The translations under genes and the position numbers were made by a program. Source: Photobacterium sp. JCM 19050 (lineage in GTDB: Bacteria; Pseudomonadota; Gammaproteobacteria; Enterobacterales; Vibrionaceae). Taken from it: a DNA stretch of 64,000 bases. Location: contig BAXG01000001.1 in NCBI GenBank assembly GCA_001310455.1, positions 237,604 through 301,603 of the forward strand, written 5' to 3'. The notes beneath the pieces are model-generated. The model saw only the letters and a program-made list of their open reading frames with translations, did no database searches and was not told where the DNA came from. Shown in pieces: positions 1-10,280 of the stretch. Numbering within the stretch: position 1 is the first letter of the stretch; each line of letters opens with the position of its first letter.

Positions 1-565
1 AGGTGTCGGGCGTATAAATTTCAGTAACCTGCTTCAGCGCAGAGAGCCGTTTTTCGGGCGAGAACCCGGCAAAATCAGAATCTGTGATTTCAAGCAACCT
101 GTCGACACCGGCTTTATCGAAGCCGGTTTCCTTGTGCTCACTGAAGACAATAGCCAACACTGCGCCTTTTTTGCCTTGGTAATTTGCAAGTTGATGCGCC
201 AGCCCTAACATGTCCTTGTCATGATCGGAGAGACGGCCCCCGACCATATCCGGTACAACTGCGATGAAGAACTCAGGGTCTATAACCTGATGTAACGGAA
301 GTTCAGGCTCACGTGACGTTGTCACTGAGGATTTACCCACACCGAATGAACCGAATGCCCCCCCTGTTTCCCCAGCACTGCGGTCAATTCGACGGATACC
401 ATTAGGACCGATGAAACCGACATTACGTGGGTTACGGCGAACCAAACCGGTTGGCCCCAACTCGGGACCGCTCAGTTGTGCCATCAGTGCAGCATGCTCT
501 GGGTGAAGCCTGTTCCGGATAATGTGCTCCTGCCGCGGATTCCGGCGTACAACTTCGTCTCTCAT
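1..565 (-). CDS. etfA: Electron transfer flavoprotein alpha subunit, partial
   Basis: The frame stays open from an ATG at 563-565 to the window edge, so about 188 N-terminal residues are present and the FAD-binding C-terminal part lies outside. Visible parts are an Arg/Pro-rich N-terminus and then an ETF-type core (VIDPEFFIAVVPDMVGG, LGLAHQLANYQGKKGAVLA). The start codon overlaps the dgcB stop as ATGA, which implies translational coupling. In Pseudomonas an etfA gene follows dgcB in the same order (known). The inferred role is to take electrons from dimethylglycine demethylation to the quinone pool. A matS site lies inside the gene. Confidence 0.8.
   Translation of the reverse strand, partial: MRDEVVRRNPRQEHIIRNRLHPEHAALMAQLSGPELGPTGLVRRNPRNVGFIGPNGIRRIDRSAGETGGAFGSFGVGKSSVTTSREPELPLHQVIDPEFFIAVVPDMVGGRLSDHDKDMLGLAHQLANYQGKKGAVLAIVFSEHKETGFDKAGVDRLLEITDSDFAGFSPEKRLSALKQVTEIYTPDT
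313..325. other. matS: matS site 1 (MatP-binding, Ter macrodomain)
   Basis: The sequence GTGACGTTGTCAC is a perfect match to GTGACRNYGTCAC, the consensus bound by MatP in enterobacteria and vibrios. It lies inside etfA. Function is inferred from the consensus and from six more copies in the window. Confidence 0.8.
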
Positions 566-2492
566 ACGCCCTCCTGTACACGTTGTTGGTTTTCCTGACG
601 AACGCCTTTGTCGATAATTCTGTCAGCCAGAATTTCGGCAATGTCCATGACCTCCGGGCGGGGTTCAACAACACCTTCGAGCATCAATGCACATTGCGGG
701 CACCCGACAGCGACAACTTCAGCACCAGTCTCCCGAATGTCATTCATGCGCAGATCCGGAATACGGGTTTTACCCGGAATATCGGTTGTTGGTGCACCAC
801 CGCCACCGCCACAGCATCGGGAACGGAATCCGGATCGCTCCATTTCGTGGTAATTGGCCCCGACAGCATTGAGTAACGCCCTGGGAGCGTCATATCCGCC
901 GTTGTACCGCCCGAGGTAACAAGGGTCATGATAGGTAACATTCAGCTTTCCAGCCTGTTCCACAACCAGGTCACCGCTCTCAATTAACTTCGATAAATAC
1001 TGGGTGTGGTGCAACACATCAAAGTGCCCACCTAATTCGGGATACTCATTTTTGAGCACGTGAAACGCATGAGGATCTGCGGTAACAATGTGCGTGAACT
1101 GGTAACGCTGCAAAATCGTGATATTTGCTTTTGCCAGACGTTGAAACGTCGCTTCATCACCCAGCCGGCGTGCCAGGTCGCCGCAATCAAGCTCTTCATT
1201 GCCGAGAAAGGCAAAATCGACATTGGCCGCACGCATTAATTTTACCAGTGCGCGTAACGTACGTTGGTTGCGCATATCAAACGCACCGTCTCCCACCCAG
1301 AACAAAACATCCGCTTTTTTCACTTCCGACATTAACGGGAGTTTCTGGTCTACCGCCCAGTTCGCGCGCTGTTGCGGTGCATAGCCGTTAGGGTTATCCG
1401 TTGCGATCAGGTTTTCCAGTGTCACCGCGCCTTTACCTGGCGTTTGGCCCTGCTCCAGTGTCAGATGACGACGCATATCCACGATGGCATCCACATGCTC
1501 AATCATCATCGGGCACTCTTCGACGCAGGCCCGGCAAGTTGTGCACGACCATACTGTTTCGGGGTCCAGTAAGCCCTCAAAGATTGGCCGGTTTGCGCCA
1601 CCGCACCGCACTTTATCCTCTTTACCCGGATAAGGCTGCCGGCATAACTTTCTGTCGTACCACCGGCGAAACCGACTACCATGTCCTGAATAAGCTTTTT
1701 AGGGTTGAGCGGCTGACCGGATGCAAACGCCGGACAAACTTTTTCACAGCGTCCACACTGGACGCACGCATCAAAACCCAATAGCTGGTTCCACTTAAAA
1801 TCGGACGGACGCGCAACACCGAGAGTTGTCTCTTCCAGGTCGATGGTTTTAAGGCCGGTTGAACGACCACCACCAAAGCGCGCCTGACGTCGGTGCCACG
1901 CAAGATGGAGCGCGCCGGCAAAAGCATGCTTCATCGGCCCGCCCCACGTCATGCCAAACAAAAGCTCAGCCAACCCCAGTGCTACACCTAAAGCCAGCAC
2001 CGTTGCGATAATCCACCCAATGGCGTTTTCAGGCAGTATCCCCGTATTGGCTGCGCTTATCAGGAAAGTGGAGCCGGAAAAGATCATCAGGCTTTTAGGC
2101 AAACGCATCCACGGCCCTTTTGAGAGGTTAGACGGCGGATTTTTACGGCGTTTTGCAACGAAAATTGCCCCGGTGAACATAACGGCGGACGTTACTAACA
2201 ACAACAGGTTTACAAGCGGGTTGTAGAGACCAATAACATATGCCAAAACCAGGAGTATCAGTGTGGTGACATAGCCACCTGCCGTTGCAACGTGCGTGTT
2301 GGATATGTATTTATCCCGACCGACAACATCGTGCAGGTCATGAAGATAGCGGCCAGGCATTTTTGCCAAGCCACCAAGTATATTCACCTTTTCCGGGCGG
2401 CCCTGACGCCATAGCCGAATTCGGCGGACGGCACCAATTACAGCCAAAACAATAGCGGCGGAAATCAGTACGGTAAGAATTTGGGAAAGCAT
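562..2492 (-). CDS. dgcB: DgcB, iron-sulfur subunit of dimethylglycine demethylation
   Basis: A membrane iron-sulfur protein of the heterodisulfide-reductase-like class. N-terminal hydrophobic helices (about residues 3-25, 70-110, 130-185) come first, then ferredoxin-type motifs CVQCGRCEKVCP and CTTCRACVEECP, then two C-terminal cysteine-rich CCG-type motifs (DPCYLGRYN, RCCGGGGG, GCPQCAL). It probably passes electrons from DgcA towards ETF or quinones. The reading frame breaks near 1635. Adding one C to a CC run (so that YPGKEDKVRCGG is read) restores exactly 644 codons including stop. The start is the ATG at 2490-2492. dgcA lies 67 bp upstream and etfA overlaps downstream. Confidence 0.88.
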
Positions 2493-2559
2493 GCATTACC
2501 TCCTGTCAGGGCTGCGCAAGGCAGCCCGTCTTGATCCCTGTAAAACCTCAAACTTCGGT

Positions 2560-4628
2560 TTAGAAGTCCTTACAAAGACGTAACGCATCGTAAATTGCTG
2601 CGTGGGTATTACGCTGAGAAACGCAATCACCGATACGGAACAGCAAGTACCCTTCCCGGTTGGCTTCGTCGTGCTGAGTAAGGCTGGGCTGTGGCTTGGC
2701 GTCGTATTGCGCTTCAATATCGATCTGCCTTTGTTCACCGAACCCTCTTTGAGCGCGTAATACAGTGCTTCGGACGGCGTAATGCCATTTTCAACCACAA
2801 CCTGGTCGACAACGCGTTCCTCTTTCTGACCGGTATACTCGTTTTCCAGCACGGCAACAAACTTGTCCCCTTCGCGGTAAACCTCTTCCAGCATCATGTC
2901 TGATGTCATAATCACTTCCTGCTGGTAAAGGCTACGGTAATAGGTCGGGAAAGTCGTGCCACCTACTGCTGCGCCAGGCTTGATGTCGTCAGTAACCAAT
3001 TCAACCAGTGAGCCTTTTGATGCCAGGTAGTCGGCAACGGACATACCGGAAAATTCGCAGATAGTGTCATACACCAACACGTTTTTACCCGGTTCGACAT
3101 CCCCGTTGAGAATATCCCAACTGCTCACAACCATGCCGTCTTCACCACCCCATTTCGGGTTTTGAGTGATAAATGGCGTACCACCGACTGCCAGAATGAC
3201 GACATCCGGGTTAAGAGCCAGAATGGAGTCTGCGTTTGCTTCTGTATTGAACTGGATATCAACGCCCAAGCGAGCCAGTTCGAGCGCAAACCAGCGGGTA
3301 ATACCAGCGATTTGGTCCCGTTGCGGGGCTTTGGCTGCTAGGGTTATCTGCCCGCCAAGCTCTGACCCTTTTTCCAGCAGCGTGACATTGTGTCCACGCT
3401 CTGCGCTGACACGCGCCGCTTCCATTCCACCCGGGCCTCCGCCGACAACCACCACATTCCTGATAGGGCCGGATGTTTTTTCTATGATATGCGGCATGGT
3501 GGATTCGCGGCTGGTGGCAGCATTCTGAATACAAAGCACATCCAAACCCTGGTACTGGCGATCGATGCAGTAATTGGCACCGACGCACTGGCGAATCTGA
3601 TCTACCTGGTTGAGCTTGATCTTAGTGATCAGGTGCGGATCGGCGATGTGCGCACGGGTCATTCCAACAAAATCTACATACCGGCTTCAAGAATACGCTG
3701 TGCCTGATTTGGGTCTTTGATGTTCTGAGCATGGATTACCGGCACACTGACAACGTCTTTGATACCGGCTGCCAAATGCAAGAATGGCTCTGGCGGGTAA
3801 CTCATATTCGGAATAACGTTAGCCAGTGTGTTGTGGGTGTCACAACCGGAACCTACTACACCGAAGAAATCAACCATGCCGGTTTTATCGTAGTAAGCAG
3901 CGATCTGCTTCATGTCATCGTGTGTCAGGCCATCCGGGTGGAATTCATCACCGCAAATACGCATCCCGACAACAAAATCCGGGCCGACTTCCGCACGAAT
4001 CGCTTCTAGTACGCGCATCCCGAAACGCATTCGGTTTTCAAAGGTACCACCCCATTCGTCCGTTCGTTTGTTTACCCGTGGACTCCAAAATTGATCAATG
4101 AGGTGCTGGTGAACCGCTGAAATTTCAACACCGTCAAGCCCACCTTCTTTTGCACGGCGTGCAGCCTGTGCGTAGTCGCCGATAATGCGTTCAATGTCTT
4201 CGATTTCGATGGTTTTACAAGTCGCACGGTGAACCGGCTCACGAATACCACTCGGGCTAAGCAGCGTTGTCCAGTTACCACCATCAACGGGAGCGGCGAC
4301 CCATGTGGGTGATCTGGATCATGATGTGACCACCATGCTTATGCACTGCATCAGCAAGGTTCTGGAAATGAGGGATAATTCTGTCAGTGGATAGGTTCAC
4401 AGACTTCCACCAGCCCTGAGGACTGTCGATGGAAACCACACTGGAGCCACCACAGATACAAAGCCCGCAACCGCCCTTGGACTTTTCTTCGTAGTATTTC
4501 ACATAGCGCTCGGTCGTCATTCCGTCGTCCGTAGCATAAACCTCGGCATGTGCGGTACTGACTACCCGGTTACGAATAGTGAGTTTGTTGATATTCAATG
4601 GCTGGAAAAGTGCATCGAACTGTGACAT
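2560..4628 (-). CDS. dgcA: DgcA, dimethylglycine demethylase (OYE-type flavoprotein)
   Basis: An NADH:flavin oxidoreductase/trimethylamine-dehydrogenase-type protein that would convert dimethylglycine to sarcosine. It has an N-terminal FMN TIM barrel (FDALFQPLNINKLTIRNRVV near the start), a cysteine cluster for 4Fe-4S (CVGANYC, then VLCIQNAA), and a C-terminal dinucleotide fold (VVVVGGGPGGMEAARVSAE). Three frame breaks interrupt it, near 4285 (two bases lost from a G run), 3674 (GG to G) and 2730 (CC to C). Adding four bases gives 691 codons including stop and a continuous conserved protein ending in ALRLCKDF. The chosen start (ATG 4626-4628) has an upstream GAGGGAAG and fits the family N-terminus better than the longer frame to 4700. 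Confidence 0.88.
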
Positions 4629-4779
4629 GACTGCTTCCCTCGCAACGGGCCCGTAAAACCCTGTCGGGCCCGATTTCTCTGATTTTTGACTGATACTCAC
4701 AAAGGTGGAGAGCCACCTGCTGTTCTGTCTTATTAGCGGTACTTCGCCTACTGTGGGCGTAGACCGTTTGGTTCAGGTA

Positions 4780-5316
4780 TTAACCTGTAACAGGTGCAAC
4801 CTCAAAAATGCCATAGTCACAACCGTCTTCGGCTTCACTCTGGCTCTGAATGGCGACGGTACGTACCGGATAGCCAAGGCTTTCAGCAATTTGATCCATT
4901 GCACCGGCAAACCATCCGGTAAACATGTAGTCCACCTTTCGGTTTACCTTTCCGTATTGGTAAACAAAAGCTGAGTGATCAAGCCTTACCCTTGCAGTCC
5001 CGGCTTCAATATCCAACGATTCAATATTGAACAGTCCCCAGCCTCGCTGGGACAAACGCTTCATATAGTGCTCGAAGACAGCCTCGCCGCTGATACCGTG
5101 CTCTTCTGCTTCCTTTTCGCACCAGTACCAAGCAGATTTGTACCCGGCTTTGTAGAGAATGTCCGCATAACGATCTGCACCGAGTTCTTCTTCAATCGCC
5201 ATATGGTTATTGACGAAAAAGTGGCGCGGCACGTAAAGCATTGGCAGGGCATCGGTAGTCCAGACGCCTGTTTGATCGTCAACCTGAATAGGCATTTCCG
5301 GTGCATGTGACGACAT
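4780..5316 (-). CDS. DUF5943 protein of the dgc operon
   Basis: A 178-residue soluble protein with no signal peptide. It matches in position and character the short conserved gene (PA5397 type) between the dipeptidase and dgcA in Pseudomonas glycine-betaine clusters. The fold resembles the 4-vinyl-reductase/V4R class (inference). Conserved features are a Trp/Tyr-rich centre (GYKSAWYWCEKEAEEHG) and YMFTGWFAGAMDQIAESLG. It may act as a small-molecule-binding accessory of demethylation; its biochemical role is not known to me. It lies 49 bp after the dipeptidase gene and 151 bp before dgcA. Confidence 0.8.
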   Translation of the reverse strand: MSSHAPEMPIQVDDQTGVWTTDALPMLYVPRHFFVNNHMAIEEELGADRYADILYKAGYKSAWYWCEKEAEEHGISGEAVFEHYMKRLSQRGWGLFNIESLDIEAGTARVRLDHSAFVYQYGKVNRKVDYMFTGWFAGAMDQIAESLGYPVRTVAIQSQSEAEDGCDYGIFEVAPVTG

Positions 5317-5365
5317 CTAACTCACTCCATGTTCTGTTGATTCTGACTGTCAAAACGGGCGTTGC

Positions 5366-6344
5366 TTATTCGCCCCAAACTTCTTTCAGGATATTTACCC
5401 AGTTCCCACCCATTACTTTCCGCACTTTTTCTTCGCGCCAACCACGACGCAATAAAGCCTCAGTAAGATTTGGAAATTCACCTACGGTGCGAATGCCCTC
5501 CGGGTTAACAATTTTGCCGAATTGGGTTAATTCGCGGGCATAGCCTTTGTCGTGGGTCAGCCAATCGAAAAACGCCTGGTCGTGCCCTTGGGTAAAGTCG
5601 GTACCGATTCCTACGCAATCTTCACCAACGATATTGATGATGTATTCAATTGCCTCAACGTAGTCTTCAATGGTCGAATTAATGCCGTTTTTCAGAAACG
5701 GGGCAAACATGGTGACACCAATGAAGCCACCGTGATCAGCGATGAATTTCAGTTCTTCATCAGACTTGTTACGCGGGTGATCTTTGAGCCCCAGTGGCAG
5801 GCAGTGGGAATAGCAAACCGGCTTCTTGGATTCGAGAATGACTTCTTCAGACGTTTTAAGTCCCACATGCGAAAGATCGCACATCATTCCTACCCGGTTC
5901 ATTTCGGCAACAATTTCACGACCAAAGCCAGAAAGGCCACCGTCGCGCTCGTAGCACCCGGTACCTACGAGGTTTTGCGTGTTGTATGCCATCTGGGCAA
6001 TACCCACCCCGAGCTTTTTGAATACTTCTACATAACCAATCTGGTCTTCGAAGGCATGGACATTTTGAAAGCCGAGGATAATCCGGTCTTGCCCTCTTCT
6101 TTTGCGGTGAAGATATCTTTCGTCGTCTGAACCGGTCTAATCAGGTCTGCATGTTCGGTTAAGTGCCGGTTAAACTCGACAATGTTATCAACTGTGGCCT
6201 GAAAACCTTCCCAAACGGACACGGTACAATTCGCCGCGGTCAGTCCGCCTTTGGCATATCTTCGAATAGTTCTCGCCCCCATTTGGCGATAATAAGTCCG
6301 TCGATAACAATAGAATCTTTGTGCAATTGACGTGCGTCTGACAT
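5366..6344 (-). CDS. Membrane-dipeptidase family protein (dgc operon)
   Basis: A renal-dipeptidase-like (peptidase M19) metalloenzyme of the kind that opens the dgc operon in Pseudomonas (PA5396 type). Visible motifs include MSDARQLHKDSIVIDGLIIA at the start, VSVWEGFQAT, the metal-site segments CDLSHVG and CYSHCLPLGLKDHPRNK, and GIGTDFTQGH. No signal peptide is seen, so it is probably cytoplasmic. Two frame breaks, near 6255 (CCC to CC) and 6085 (GGG to GG), disrupt it; adding two bases gives 327 codons including stop. The start ATG at 6342-6344 has GGAG 11 bases upstream. It may hydrolyse a dimethylglycine-like or dipeptide compound, but the substrate is unproven. Confidence 0.83.
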
Positions 6345-6653
6345 GCAAGCATCTCCGGTTGAACTAAAGCTGCGCCTTCAATAACCGGGGTATTTATCTC
6401 TTCAAGTCCAGTCTCTGCGGGTAGCTGCCGACCGTTGATAAGGAGAGTCCCCGAATGTTCAACTGAGTGTATCTTGCCAATTTGCGTCAAATAGGTTTAA
6501 AAACGACAACAGTGTTGCCAGCTACGCCATAACCTGCATCCCTTCTGATACCAAGGTAAGTTGAGCCAGTTTTTGAAGGAAAAGTCAGGCATTACCAATT
6601 CTTTCCTATACTTAAGACATGTGTGCGAATTTTCATACTTGGGAGAGAGCGGA
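6345..6653. other. Divergent intergenic region, dgc operon / chemoreceptor
   Basis: This region holds the promoters of two divergent genes. No convincing gene is present: the open frame from 6345 to about 6490 upstream of the dipeptidase does not continue the conserved protein. A GbdR operator is expected here from Pseudomonas biology, but I cannot assign one by eye. Confidence 0.5.
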
Positions 6654-8533
6654 ATGAGCCTGCGTGTAATTTTGGTCGGGATGTTCACACTGATTTTCAC
6701 GTTAACGTTTTTTACCGGTGCGCTGGTTGTACGGATAGAAACCATTGTTGAACAATATGCGGAGGCGGCTGAAAGACGCTACCTGTCTTATCAAACCGCG
6801 GATGAACTCCGCCAAAGCTCGGATGACCTCACTCGCCTTGCCCGCACATACGTCGTTACGGGTAACCCGATGTATGAACAGATGTATCAGGCCGTTCTGG
6901 ATATTCGAAACGGGTTAATTCCCCGTCCTGAAGATTATCACCTAATCTACTGGGATCTGGTGGCGGAGTTCGGTGATAAACCCAAACCAGATGGTGCCGT
7001 CATTCCTCTCAGCACCCGTATGGAGCAACTGGGTTTCACTGACACTGAATTTGATCACCTTGCGGAGGCCCAAGCTAATTCTGATGGTTTGGTCAACCTC
7101 GAAGTTGAAGCTATGAATGCGGTGAAAGGGATCTTTATGGACCCTGAAACCGGCGAATATACCCTTCAAGGGCCACCGGACATGGAACTGGCTCGCTCCC
7201 TTCTTCACAGCCCTGAATACCACCAGGAAAAAGCCCAGATAATGGAACCGGTTGACCTTTTCTTCAATGAAATGGAGGCCAGAACCAGATTTGCAGCAGA
7301 GAGCAAGCGAGCCGAAGTGTTTAACGCAGTGGTATTCAGTCTCATCATGGCAGTGGTTGTGCTGGTTACATCATTGATTGCATTTTTTGTTGTCAAACGC
7401 TTCGTCGCTGCACCGGTTATGCGACTTTACAAGTCTGTTCTCAGTGTCCATAACAATGGCGGGCAGGAAACGCTGGATAAGCACAGTCCTCTAAGCCAGT
7501 TTGAAAAACTTCAGGAACGGGCGCATCTCGCGCTTGAAAACATCCGCCAGACCGTTCAGCAAGTCAGGGATTCGGCCATAACGTTAACATGGGTGCAACC
7601 GAAATTGCGGTCGGTAATGATGACCTCAGCCGCAGGACAGACAGTCAGGCATCGAGTGTCGTTGAGATCTCAAGCAGCATGCGTCTGATGACCGATTCGA
7701 CAAAGTCCAATGCAAAAGAAGCTGAAAATGCAGAAATTCTCGCAAGAGCTGCAAAGCGTCAATCTCAGGATGGCAGCGCTGTTGTGGTCAATGCGGTTGA
7801 TGCCATGGATGCAATAACGCAATCGAGCAAAAAGATTAGCGATATTCTTGGGGTCATTGATGAAATTGCGTTCCAGACAAACCTGCTCGCGCTTAATGCC
7901 GCCGTAGAAGCGGCAAGGGCCGGTGAGCAGGGTCGAGGTTTCAGCGTGGTTGCCAGTGAAGTGAGAAACTTGGCACAGAGAAGTTCGAGCGCAGCCAAAG
8001 ACATTAAAGAGCTGATTGAAGACAGCCTGGAAAAAGTAGAAATCGGAACCTTACTCGTTGGACAAACCGGTGATGCCCTCCAGGAAATCAACAGAGGGGT
8101 CACAGAGGTTAATCAGATTATTGAACGCGTGGCTGAAAACACCCGGGAGCAGGCCGACGGTATTGCCCAAGTCAACCAGTCCATTTCAATACTGGATGAC
8201 GTTACCCAGCAAAACGCGGCATTGGTTGAACAAACAGCAGCATCCAGCTCAAGCGTGGCGCAGCAAGCCCATCATGTGGTTGAACTCATGGCCGTGTTCG
8301 CCACCAATGATCAACCGGCTTACAGTACCAAGAAAAAAGCGCCTCGCCACATCCGCAAACGGGAAGCCATCCAAAAGCGCGATGATACGATAGATACAGA
8401 AAACATCCCTTCACCAGACATAAGCAAAAAAGTGAACGGCAAAAATGGAAAAGAGAATGCCGATTCAAAATCCGAAATAAAAACGTTCAATAACGCTGAA
8501 ACCGGACCGGATGATAATTGGGAGCGATTTTAA
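6654..8533 (+). CDS. Methyl-accepting chemotaxis protein
   Basis: A transmembrane chemoreceptor. It has TM1 at about residues 3-25, a periplasmic sensor of about 210 residues (SSDDLTRLARTYVVTGNP, IPRPEDYHLIYWDL), TM2 around VVFSLIMAVVVLVTSLIAFF, a HAMP linker, and a cytoplasmic signalling hairpin with DEIAFQTNLLALNAAVEAAR. The C-terminus ends NWERF, close to the NWETF pentapeptide that tethers CheR/CheB. One frame break near 7577 (CCC to CC; real reading DSAHNVNMGATEI) is repaired by one base to give 627 codons including stop. GGGAGAGAGCGGA precedes the start ATG at 6654. Its position beside the dgc operon suggests, but does not prove, a betaine-related or amine ligand. Confidence 0.85.
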
Positions 8534-8538
8534 TCATA

Positions 8539-8560
8539 GCCGCCTTCGGGCGGCATTTTT
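8539..8560. terminator. Bidirectional terminator, MCP / GST
   Basis: GCCGCC-TTCG-GGCGGC followed by ATTTTT, just after the chemoreceptor stop. The T run overlaps the stop codon of the convergent GST gene. Confidence 0.85.
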
Positions 8561-9212
8561 ACGCCTCTTCGCCGGCCTCATCTTCAGGAATGATGGTGTT
8601 ATCCTCAGCCGCTGCAGCCAGCCACGCCACCACCGAAGAAGAAGCCAGCACCCGGTTTATGTAACGCATTGACTGTTCACTGACCTCGATTCCGTAGGTT
8701 ACAAAACGCATGACTACCGGAATATACATAGCGTCTGCGACGGAAAAAGTGCCAAAAAGCCAATCTTTGTCACCGGTATGTTTTTCCATCTGCCTAGCCC
8801 AGATTTCATCAATGCGGGCGATGTCGGCCTTCGCTGCCTGGGAGAGTACGATTGTTCTTTTTGCCCGGCAATTCATCGGACATTCATTTCGAAGCGCGAT
8901 AAATCCACTGTGCATTTCAGCTGAGACAGCCCGCGCGACAGCACGTTCTCGGGCATCTTCCGGCCAGCCTTTTCCATCCAGATGTTGCTCACTGATATAC
9001 TCGCAGATAGCCAGAGAGTCCCAAACCGCCACATCTCCATCGACCAGCACCGGTACTTTGCCGGCACCGGAATGCTTTGCTATCTCTCCGTAAAATTGCG
9101 CCGAAAACAGCTGTTGTTCATTGTCTTTGAACCCAATGCCGTTTTCATACAACATGACCCAGGCTCGCATTGACCAACTGGAGTAGTTTTTGTTGCCGAT
9201 GATAAGTTCCAT
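8559..9212 (-). CDS. Glutathione S-transferase family protein
   Basis: A 217-residue soluble GST. The N-terminal thioredoxin-like domain (about 1-80) contains GNKNYSSWSMRAW, with the Ser-rich active-site region, and GKVPVLVDGDVAVWDSLAI, with the cis-Pro and Asp-Ser glutathione-binding positions. The helical C-terminal domain includes DWLFGTFSVADAMYIPVVMR. It would conjugate or reduce electrophiles with glutathione; the substrate is not evident. A LysR gene is transcribed divergently 113 bp away and probably controls it. Confidence 0.85.
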   Translation of the reverse strand: MELIIGNKNYSSWSMRAWVMLYENGIGFKDNEQQLFSAQFYGEIAKHSGAGKVPVLVDGDVAVWDSLAICEYISEQHLDGKGWPEDARERAVARAVSAEMHSGFIALRNECPMNCRAKRTIVLSQAAKADIARIDEIWARQMEKHTGDKDWLFGTFSVADAMYIPVVMRFVTYGIEVSEQSMRYINRVLASSSVVAWLAAAAEDNTIIPEDEAGEEA

Positions 9213-9298
9213 TTTATTTCCTTCCCTCTCAATCCGTTTTAATTAAGATTGCCCTGTTGCACTGTCCGGTTCGAACGAATTATTTTTATAGGCAGTAT

Positions 9299-9310
9299 TT
9301 CCAATTGGAA
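9299..9310. promoter_or_regulatory. Perfect palindrome, candidate LysR operator
   Basis: TTCCAATTGGAA is a perfect 12-bp palindrome in the 113-bp gap between the divergent GST and LysR genes, 15 bp before the LysR start. A second short palindrome, GTTCGAAC, lies at 9269-9276. The operator role is inferred from position. Confidence 0.45.
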
Positions 9311-9325
9311 TAGGTTTGATTGTAT

Positions 9326-10201
9326 ATGGATATTGAATCGCTCCGGACGTTTCTGGCGATCGTCGAAACCGGCAGTTTTACACGGGCGGCCAACCAAATT
9401 TGCCGGACCCAGTCTGCCATCAGTAAACAGATCAACCGCCTGGAGGATGAAATAGGCGCAACATTGTTTGACAGGGAGACTCGTCCGCTTGTCACTACAC
9501 CAACCGGCCAACATCTAATTGCAAAAGCCAGGAAGCTGGTTGAACAACACGACGAAGCCTTGTTGTCACTTCGTAAACAAGGGCGAACGCCGGTTATCCG
9601 TCTTGGCTGTCCGGACGACTACGCAGAAACGGTTCTTCCGCAATTTATTGGGGCAATGCGCTCTGAATTAGGAGACATCACCGTCGAAATACTCTGCGCG
9701 TCAACAGTCCGGTTACGGTCTTTGTTAGACCGGGGGGAACTTGATATTGCGCTGCTTACTCGCGGACCGGAATCGGATGAGGGATGGCTGATACGCAGGG
9801 ACAAAGGATGTTGGGTTCACCAAGGTGACAAAGAAATCTTCCGAACGCGTCCACTACCGCTCGCCCTTTTTAATAAAGACTGTAAGTTTCACGCCTCTGC
9901 GGTAGATGGCCTGAGTAAAGCCGGCGTTGATTTTTCGCTGGTAGCTTTTACAACCAGTGCTTCTTCGCTCATCGGCCTTGTTCGTAACGGATTAGCTGTT
10001 TCAGCAATGGCATGCTGCAGTGTGCCCCGGGATTTATGCGTCCTGCCGGATGGAGAATACCCCGTCCTACCGGCTATCGACATCGTTGCGGTTCTGCCTA
10101 CTGAACCACATCCTGTGCTGACAGTGGCTGTTGTCCAACGGCTGAGTGAACGGATGCAGGCGGACAACAATACAAAGGAGCTGTCAGAAGCATTGATTTA
10201 A
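9326..10201 (+). CDS. LysR-family transcriptional regulator
   Basis: A protein of about 291 residues with an N-terminal winged helix-turn-helix (DIESLRTFLAIVETGSFTRA, TQSAISKQINRLEDEIGATL) and a periplasmic-binding-like effector domain (VIRLGCPDDYAETVLPQFI). The ATG at 9326 is preferred over a TTG six bases upstream. It is divergent from the GST gene and convergent with fdhA. The effector is unknown. Confidence 0.85.
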   Translation: MDIESLRTFLAIVETGSFTRAANQICRTQSAISKQINRLEDEIGATLFDRETRPLVTTPTGQHLIAKARKLVEQHDEALLSLRKQGRTPVIRLGCPDDYAETVLPQFIGAMRSELGDITVEILCASTVRLRSLLDRGELDIALLTRGPESDEGWLIRRDKGCWVHQGDKEIFRTRPLPLALFNKDCKFHASAVDGLSKAGVDFSLVAFTTSASSLIGLVRNGLAVSAMACCSVPRDLCVLPDGEYPVLPAIDIVAVLPTEPHPVLTVAVVQRLSERMQADNNTKELSEALI

Positions 10202-10235
10202 CCTGGCCTGTATTTTAGTGCTACTTCCAATAAGA

Positions 10236-10256
10236 AAGGCCACAGTCTGTGGCCTT
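10236..10256. terminator. Hairpin terminator, LysR / fdhA
   Basis: A 9-bp stem AAGGCCACA-GTC-TGTGGCCTT between convergent genes. On the minus strand it is followed by TCTTATT, so it best serves fdhA. Confidence 0.65.
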
Positions 10257-10280
10257 CAATGGGTGTGAGGAACAGAAAAA

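Noticed and set aside
562..6344. Calling dgcA, dgcB and the dipeptidase pseudogenes
   Set aside because: Every broken piece is conserved in sequence and exact codon counts return after adding one or two bases. Decay would also leave stop codons and divergent residues.
6345..6490. N-terminal extension of the dipeptidase
   Set aside because: The frame upstream of 6344 does not resemble the family, and a good ribosome site precedes the ATG at 6342-6344.
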